Below are positions 57,814 through 64,000 of a stretch of 64,000 bases of DNA, one piece after another. Numbering within the stretch: the first letter of the stretch is position 1; every line of letters begins with the position of its first letter. The stretch comes from Diphasiastrum complanatum (lineage: Eukaryota > Streptophyta > Lycopodiopsida > Lycopodiales > Lycopodiaceae): the NCBI GenBank assembly GCA_029204225.1, contig CM055109.1, positions 39,002,844-39,066,843 on the forward strand, written 5' to 3'. The notes under the pieces are model-generated. The model did no database searches and was not told the origin of the DNA. It saw nothing but the letters and a program-made list of their open reading frames with translations. The position numbers were made by a program, and so were the translations under genes.

Positions 57814-58080
57814 GGACAATGCTAGCTCTATTTCACAAACTCCATGATGAGCATGGACAATGCTAATTGTATTCTACAAACTCCATGGTGAACATGGACA
57901 TGTATTCTACTAGCTCAATATGAATTTGATAATGTGTTTGAAGCTTTTGACATGGGCAATGCTAACTCTATTTTACAAACTCCATGATGAGCATGAACAA
58001 TGCCAATTTTATTCTACAAACTCCATGGTGAGCATGAACATGTACAATACAGGCTCAATATGAATTTGATATTAAACTCT
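57814..58080. repeat. Two-level minisatellite
   Basis: A 41-bp pair (GGACAATGCTAGCTCTATT, ACAAACTCCATGATGAGCAT) starts at 57814 and 57855 and is followed by a non-repeated tail ending CTCAATATGAATTTGATA. The whole block of about 140 bp recurs from 57954 with its own internal pair at 57995. Confidence 0.9.
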
Positions 58081-58214
58081 AACTTGCTCCTTGAATAACA
58101 TAACAAATATTTGCAGTGATTCATTTCTAGTGATGATGAGTATTTACCTCTCAATCTTGGCAATTCAAGCTATCGACCATGGCCACTTGAATTTTTGTGA
58201 AAACTTTATGTTTG

Positions 58215-59389
58215 AAAAGAAAAGAAAAACTTAATTAGTATAGTCCTGAGCTAGAACGAACTTCACATCTCTGCTTGAAACAACTTTTTTCGTGGTTGGA
58301 TTGTAGAGCCTGTACACCTGTGTTCCGTTTGAATAGCCGACCATGATTGTTTGCTCTGATTTGTCATCGAACTTGCTTCTTTTTTATTTTGGAATGTGCT
58401 TGTATGTTGCACATCCAAACACTCATACATATGTCAGATCAAGCTTTCTGCTTGTCCACATTTCGTATAGTGTTTTGTTTTCCAGCGCTATCGTTGTAGA
58501 TCTATTCTGCAGGTGTACAGCTGCAGCTATTGCCTCAGCCCAGAATTGACCTGACAATTGAGCCTGTGCCATCATGCATCTGGCTCATTCGACTAGCATT
58601 TTGTTTCTTCTTTCTGCCACACTGTTATATTTTGGTGTGTATGCAGGAGCGAACTGGTATTCAATCCCATGTTCTTCACAGAATCTTGAGAATTTTGTGC
58701 TTTTGTATTCACCTCCGTTGTCAAATCTGTATCTTTTTTGAGGTGTGTCGCTCTGCAAATGCCATGAACTTCTTGAAGGAATCAAACACTTCGGATTTCT
58801 TCTTCAAGTAGTAGATCGTGGTCATCCAGCTGTAATCATCTATGAACGTAAAAAAGTATCTTGAACCTGAGAGCGAATTTGTCTTCATCGGTCCACAGAC
58901 ATCAGAGTGGATGAGCTCAAGAACTTCCTTGGCTCTTCTTCCCTCGTGTGTGAATGGATTCCGATGTTGCTTGCCTTTCTGACAAGCTTCGCAGAACTCA
59001 ATTTCGGGCCTTGAAATCTTGAGACCTGTGACTATGTCATTTCTGCTCATGTCATACAGGCTCCGCATGTTTAGATGATACATTCTCCTATGCCAAAGCT
59101 GATCTTCATTTTTTGAAGCATTTAATATGCTTTTAGAGTTGTTGATTATTTTGGCCTGGTAGAGGTTTCCTTCTCTACATCCGACTATCAGCAACTTGTT
59201 TGTCCTCTTCTCGATCATGCGACATGTCTTTCCATCAAACAAAACTCGAATGCCAAGGTCTGTCATCTTTGAGACAGACATCAGATCTTTTTTGAGTGAG
59301 GGCAATAGAGTGCTCCTGGCAGCTCTGCTTGGCCTGATAGTGTTCGCAGCGTAGAGTCCTGATGCCTTTAACACCGTGTCTGTTTCCAT
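58215..59389 (-). pseudogene. copia gag-pre-integrase and integrase
   Basis: Open from 59389 to 58721: LWHRRMYHLNMRSLYDMS, FCEACQKGKQHRNPF (HHCC zinc region), LIHSDVCGPM with the first Asp, and FTFIDDYSW. Then 58785-58585 has YRFDNGGEYKSTKF (second Asp) and YTPKYNSVAERRNKML (Glu). Further left, VHLQNRSTTIALENKTLYEM and GYSNGTQVYRLYNP are readable. All three D, D, E residues are present, but frameshifts near 58721 and 58585 split the protein. Confidence 0.85.
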
Positions 59390-59394
59390 CGCCT

Positions 59395-59580
59395 AGAATC
59401 ACTACTCTATCATTTTTGAATTCAAGAAAGTTGATCAAGATCTTCTTGTTGCAGGTTATGTGTGATGTTGCTCCTGAATCGACGACTACATCGTAGTCGT
59501 GTTCAGAGTAGCTTGTTGAAGCTTCATCGAATATCGTAAAATCTTTGTCACCTCTTTCTGGATCCTTAGATGACTATGCA
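59395..59580 (-). pseudogene. copia aspartic protease remnant
   Basis: The minus strand reads DYDVVVDSGATSHITCNKK, with the intact D-S-G active-site triad, then VVILGDGNRHGVKGIRTL. A TAG near 59571 and a frame change at a run of A (minus strand, about 59607-59621) separate it from gag. Confidence 0.8.
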
Positions 59581-59592
59581 ACATTTTTCTTT

Positions 59593-60276
59593 TCAGCTTT
59601 GTTGTTTTTTTTTTTTTGGATTAAATCTGCAATCGTATGCAGAATGCCTTTTCTTCTTGCAGTGCATGCAAGGTATTGCTGGATTGAACCAACATCTGTT
59701 GGCCGTATGGCTTGGTTTGTGGTAGTGATCACAGGAAGAAGATTGTTTATTCGAGGACTTCGTCTTCTCGAATCTTGGATTGTTCTTGTTTTTCTTCTTT
59801 CCTTTCATGAAGAGAGCCTTCTCTTGATCACTTCTTCCCTCTCTTTCGTCTCTCATCAGTCTCTCATCAACGACAAGACTGACTGCTTTGTCAAATGTCA
59901 TATATGGTAGACTCAGTATGAGCATTCTCAACGGTTGATAGGACGTCGGTAGAGATTTCATAAAGTACATCAACTGTTGTGGTGCTGGGACCTGGTGCTC
60001 CTGTCTTGATGCAACGAGTTGAGCGAAGATCATTCTGATCTTCTCAATATGCTGATCCAACTGATTACCATCCCATCGTATGGATTGCAGCTGATTGTGA
60101 AGGTGCATGACTGAAGCTGCAGTCCTCACTTCATACTTCTGTTTTAATCTTTCCCACGCTGCATGGCTGCTTTTGCAGTCTTCAATCTGCATGCGTAGAT
60201 ATTCATTTATGGACCTCTGAGAGTTCGGTCACTGACCAGATGCCTTCGCCTTTCAGAAGTGTTACACATTTTACTC
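59593..60276 (-). pseudogene. copia gag (UBN2 type) with zinc knuckles
   Basis: The 199-codon frame begins MQIEDCKSSHAAWERLKQKY and has SLPTSYQPLRMLILSLP and AVSLVVDERLMRDE. It has two knuckles: CDHYHKPSHTANRC (second Cys changed to Tyr) and CMHCKKKRHSAYDC (intact C-X2-C-X4-H-X4-C). The gag frame goes on upstream to about 60276 through a frameshift (LLKGEG, VTELSEVH). Confidence 0.85.
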
Positions 60277-60470
60277 TAGCAATAAAGACAGATGACACAG
60301 GACAAGGAGATGCACAAAAATAGAGCGATTGTATTATCAGCTTAATTTTTAGAGTGAGATCGTCAGTGTCTTGCTCGTTGAGGGAATGACACTCTGCTCT
60401 TTTGTTGTGTTCTGCTCGTTGGCAGACTTTTACGCACAGTTCTAATATTTTTTCTTTTTACTCTATTCTC

Positions 60471-61002
<532 letters not shown>

Positions 61003-61390
61003 TTTTTGGGATCGAGATTTGAGGAGGAGTCTCCTCGGGTTTACACACCTAGGAGGACATCTAGAGAGATATTTGAGCCTAAGAGGCTTTCTTATGATGA
61101 CAAAGGCAAGCAAGTGGAGCTTGATTCCACCCATTTTGCATATTTCATCTCTCATGAAGAGCCAAAGGATGTTGAAGAGGCACTCAATACCAAGGAGTGG
61201 TGAAGCAAGAATATGAAGCCTTGATCATCAACAATACTTGGGAGCTTGTGGATCCTCCATCCAACAAGCACATCATTGGATCCAAGTGGGTATTTCGAAT
61301 CAAGTATAATCAAGATGGCACTATCAACAAGTACAAGGCAAGATTATGTGCCAAGGGATTTGAACTCACAAGTACACAAACCTTCCACAA
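61003..61390 (+). pseudogene. copia RT N-terminal fragment, plus strand
   Basis: EPKDVEEALNTKEW (to 61200), a one-base frameshift, then KQEYEALIINNTWELVDPPS and IIGSKWVFRIKYNQDGTINK followed by YKARLCAKGF (to about 61360). These are the first RT motifs of copia (W..AM..E...L..N.TW.LV.LP, I..KWV...K...DG...KYKARLVAKG). It lies opposite to the two copia elements beside it and is cut off after about 130 residues. Confidence 0.9.
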
Positions 61391-61612
61391 ACCCATTCGA
61401 GAGATAGGAACCCACTTGAGCAGAAACTTCATATGATCGAGCACATTTTATGCTCTGCTGAATCATCACACACAAGAGCTCACCTTAATGGGGCTTTTGC
61501 ACATCATGGACCTCGTACTGAAAAACATACACCAAAGCTAGATCTCTGTTTTTTATCAAACACAAGATAAGATGAGTAAAGGGAGATATGGATAAACTTC
61601 CTTGCCGCTCCT

Positions 61613-62470
61613 TTATGTACCCATACTTTCATATTGCTGTAGATTCATGTCTCTTTTGCCTTGAGACAAGTGCTCCTTCTTGGATTCCTCCTTGATGTCT
61701 TTTTCCTTCACCATGCTCACTCCCTCTTGGTGTTGATGATGAAAACATGGATCCAAACCATGATCTTCTTCAAGACTCTCAAGGACTTTGTTTTCAAGTC
61801 TCCAAACCTGAATGTTCTCCTTTTCGATATGATCTTTCAAGTCAACAAAACAATCACCAAGATTATTTATACCAAATTTACTAGTCCACAATTGCTCACC
61901 ACTAGCAATTTGCATTACATACTTGTTGAACTTGAAACCAACGAGGCCAAATACTCTTGTCTGGATATAAGTGTCCTTCAAGGATGATTCACTTACTCTC
62001 GTACAAGGTTCACAATATGCCTCTTTGAAAATGAAGTCAAAATCTTTCAACTTATGAATGAAAATGTCATGCTTACTTCTAGCACACTCAAGAGTAAGTA
62101 GATATGACAACCACCTTTCATTGCATACTTTAAAATTCAAAGGGACTTCAGTACAAAACTCAACAAATGAAGTACAAAATGTACCCCCCCTTTCCAACTT
62201 GCCTTTCTTTGTCCATCTTTGCTCTTGTGGCTCTCCTTGGAATAGTGAAGCTCTCGGATTTTGCTCCACCTCTTGATCAAGCTCCTCCTTGATCTCAACC
62301 ATATCTTTGCCAATATGATTCTTAGAGGATTCATCATTCAAGATTACAAACATTGTGGCTCTACCATTGCTCTTTGTGGTAGCAAAATGTACATCCAAAT
62401 GAATCAACTTAAGAGGATGAGTAGTCTTAGTGATAGTGTTAGAGAAAAGCAACCTATGTGCTTTAGCCAA
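61613..62470 (-). pseudogene. Integrase start fused to a 230-residue unknown open frame
   Basis: The first 50 residues (MAKAHRLLFSNTITKTTHPL, IHLDVHFATTKSNGRATMFV) are the copia integrase zinc-region end and the first strand with its Asp. After ILNDESS the similarity ends, but the frame stays open for about 230 more codons (EELDQEVEQNP, HKLKDFDFIFKEAYCEP, VFGLVGFKFNKYV, DLKDHIEKENIQVWRLE). I recognise no domain; part looks coiled-coil-like. It could be a captured or lineage-specific segment, or a second element's coding remnant. Confidence 0.45.
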
Positions 62471-62500
62471 AGCACATGCTTCACAAACTTTTTCCTCCTT

Positions 62501-63532
62501 TTACATGGATATTGGAAGGCCTAGATCAAGCTCCTCATTGCACATAACTTCCATAGACTTGGTGTTGATGTGACTAAGCCTCTTGTGCCACAAATCATTT
62601 GTGGTCATCTTGTCCTCCTTGGCTACTATCACAAATTGGTTAGGATCTACAAAAGCATCAAGCTTAAACAACCTCCCAAAACTTTTTCCCCTTGCTATGA
62701 TCATCCCACTTTTCTTGATGTTGCATACATTAGTAGAGAGCTCCACAATGAAACCATGGTCTAAAAGTTGGCCAACACTAAGCAAATTCTTAGTGATGCT
62801 AGAAATGAAGAGAACACCATCTATCTTAGTCTTCTTGGAAGATCCTATGCATAAGGGAATGGATCCCACACCTTCAACTTTACATTCATGATTATTTGTT
62901 GTAAAAATGGACTTTATAGGTCCTACATAAGGTGTGAGTTGAGAAAAATACTCCCTTGTACCCGACATGTGGGAGCTAGCCCCACTATCTATCCACCAAG
63001 GATCTTCCCCTTTGACATTTGATGATGAAAAAGTTGACATCATGAGTGAGTCCTCATGAGAACTCTCTTCCTCCTCTTTCCCAATGTTGGCTTGACTTTG
63101 AGCTTGCTTCCTCTTGAAGCATTCCGAGGCATAGTGCCCCGTCTTGCTACAATAGTAGCACTTGATCTTTGATTTGTCCTTCTTGAGCTTGACTTGTGAT
63201 GATGATGATGTAGATCCTCCTTGATCTCCATCCTTTGCTTGCTCCTTTTTTAATGCTCCTCCCTTGCTCTTTGCTTTGCCTTTGCTCTTGAAAAATAAGG
63301 CTTTGTCATCACCATCATTGATGGAGAGCCTCTCCATCCTTGATTTGATATGAGCCTTCCTACTCTCCTCGGCCATCAACACACTTTGAAGGTCTTCAAT
63401 TGTAGGCAAATTTCCCATGATGGCATAACTTTGGACAAGGTTAGTAAAATCACTACATAAGCCATTCAAAACTATTTTTGCAAGCTCACTCTCTTTAATA
63501 GGTTCCCCATCATAAGTAAGCTCTTTGTTCAA
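62501..63532 (-). CDS. copia gag C-terminus, zinc knuckle, protease, pre-integrase
   Basis: An unbroken 343-codon frame: ELAKIVLNGL and LPTIEDLQSVLMAEE (UBN2 gag). The knuckle is CYYCSKTGHYASEC (C-X2-C-X4-H-X4-C, about residues 125-138), the protease is WWIDSGASSHMSG (about 178-190, D-S-G intact), and the gag-pre-integrase segment is LWHKRLSHINTKSMEVMC (about 316-333). It ends at a TAA shortly before the integrase frame. The upstream frame (63974-63510) joins it with one frame change. Confidence 0.85.
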   Translation of the reverse strand: MNKELTYDGEPIKESELAKIVLNGLCSDFTNLVQSYAIMGNLPTIEDLQSVLMAEESRKAHIKSRMERLSINDGDDKALFFKSKGKAKSKGGALKKEQAKDGDQGGSTSSSSQVKLKKDKSKIKCYYCSKTGHYASECFKRKQAQSQANIGKEEEESSHEDSLMMSTFSSSNVKGEDPWWIDSGASSHMSGTREYFSQLTPYVGPIKSIFTTNNHECKVEGVGSIPLCIGSSKKTKIDGVLFISSITKNLLSVGQLLDHGFIVELSTNVCNIKKSGMIIARGKSFGRLFKLDAFVDPNQFVIVAKEDKMTTNDLWHKRLSHINTKSMEVMCNEELDLGLPISM

Positions 63533-63974
63533 ATCTATTTACTCTCAAAACAAATTGATGTCCACTCTCACTCTTCCCTTGGAAGCATTGAAGAACTTGG
63601 TTCTTGAGGGAAAGTAATCTTGAGGTATTCTTGGACTCATACATCTTTTCAAGAGTCTCCCAAGCCTCTTGGGATGAGGTACATGCTCCAACTTCCTTGA
63701 GCAAATTATTTGCAACATTCATTTTAATACAATGAAGTGCAACCTTGCACCTTCTCTTGTATTTAGTTGCTTCTTGTGGATGGATTGGCTCATCTTCCTC
63801 TCCATCCACAATATCCATCAAATCTTGCATGATAAGGATGGATTCAATTCTTAACTTCCAAATTGAATAATTTGAAGAGTCCAATATATCACTAGAATCC
63901 AAAAGATAGGCACTTATGGATGCCATCTTCAATGATAGTGAGATAGATTCAATGAAACAAGATAGATTGTACAA
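63510..63974 (-). CDS. copia gag N-terminal part
   Basis: 154 codons. MASISAYLLDSSDILDSSNY at residue 17 is the likelier true start, followed by YSIWKLRIESIL (the usual NY..W...M motif) and CTSSQEAWETLEKMYESKN. It ends RVNRFEQRAYL, where a frameshift near 63540 breaks it from the next frame (MNKELTYDGEPI). It forms the virus-like particle shell in intact relatives. Confidence 0.85.
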   Translation of the reverse strand: MYNLSCFIESISLSLKMASISAYLLDSSDILDSSNYSIWKLRIESILIMQDLMDIVDGEEDEPIHPQEATKYKRRCKVALHCIKMNVANNLLKEVGACTSSQEAWETLEKMYESKNTSRLLSLKNQVLQCFQGKSESGHQFVLRVNRFEQRAYL

Positions 63975-64000
63975 GAGATGATCACTACTAGCTATCCCAC

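Larger units (their letters stand above)
58215..60276 (-). mobile_element. copia retrotransposon fragment, gag-protease-integrase, minus strand
   Basis: Minus-strand order gag, protease, gag-pre-integrase, integrase, as in Ty1/copia. It breaks off near 58215 before the RT, and no LTR or primer site is visible at either end. It is less decayed than the other copia pieces, with long open frames. Confidence 0.85.
61613..63974 (-). mobile_element. copia retrotransposon fragment with long open frames, minus strand
   Basis: Gag starts near 63974, followed by knuckle, protease, pre-integrase and the beginning of integrase near 62320. Integrase similarity then stops, and an unrelated open frame continues to 61613. 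RT and RNase H are absent here. The small number of lesions suggests a fairly young insertion. The right end reaches close to the window edge, so the 5' LTR would lie outside. Confidence 0.85.

Overview
This window looks like nuclear DNA of a land plant with a large, repeat-rich genome. The evidence is a plant-type CDK-like kinase gene with GT-AG introns, Ty3/gypsy and Ty1/copia LTR elements with plant tRNA primer sites, a CACTA-type transposase, and very long (AG)n microsatellites. The species cannot be named from the sequence; a fern, lycophyte or gymnosperm is as plausible as a flowering plant. I see no organellar, bacterial or viral genome segment.

Layout. 1-8.2 kb: two decayed Ty3/gypsy copies (A, then B) in tandem, sharing one LTR (3966-4728) with a tRNA-Asp-like primer site at 4733. 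8.3-8.8 kb: a dense array of GTGGATTATCCAC palindromes containing a perfect-register 140-bp tandem duplication. 9.6-16.5 kb: what looks like one decayed CACTA/En-Spm-type transposon region: a minus-strand acidic gene, a plus-strand transposase-associated domain, a SET-domain-like ORF, an acidic linker and a tnp2 transposase, interleaved with minisatellites and microsatellites. 16.6-17.5 kb: a minus-strand gypsy primer site and presumed LTR piece. 19.46-20.33 kb: a long inverted repeat (arms about 416 and 357 bp). 20.3-23.4 kb: the 3' part of another gypsy element (integrase, an unknown ORF, an LTR-like start). 23.5-24.7 kb: a Penelope-like reverse transcriptase remnant. 24.7-32.4 kb: scrambled copia pieces on both strands and a non-autonomous (LARD-like) LTR element at 28.9-32.0 kb. 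37.4-40.0 kb: a copia element bounded by an LTR pair. 58.2-64.0 kb: two more copia elements and an opposite-strand copia RT fragment.

The only host gene I can support is at about 43.0-54.0 kb, plus strand: a plant CDK-like Ser/Thr kinase of the At1g54610/IBS1 type. It has eight coding exons predicted to make 801 aa, with an N-terminal MGCLCSK acylation signal, a full set of kinase motifs and a long basic tail. All exon phases close without a stop, so it appears intact. One intron carries a three-fold tandem copy of its own 5' splice site, and the last intron holds a tRNA-derived SINE head.

The most unusual part is 8.3-16.5 kb. There a palindrome array, a divergent acidic gene and a SET-like ORF sit with CACTA transposase parts, as if a transposon had carried a chromatin-type domain. 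The long inverted repeat at 19.5-20.3 kb (a possible hairpin-RNA source) and the Penelope-like RT are next. All family names are from reading motifs by eye; no database search was run.
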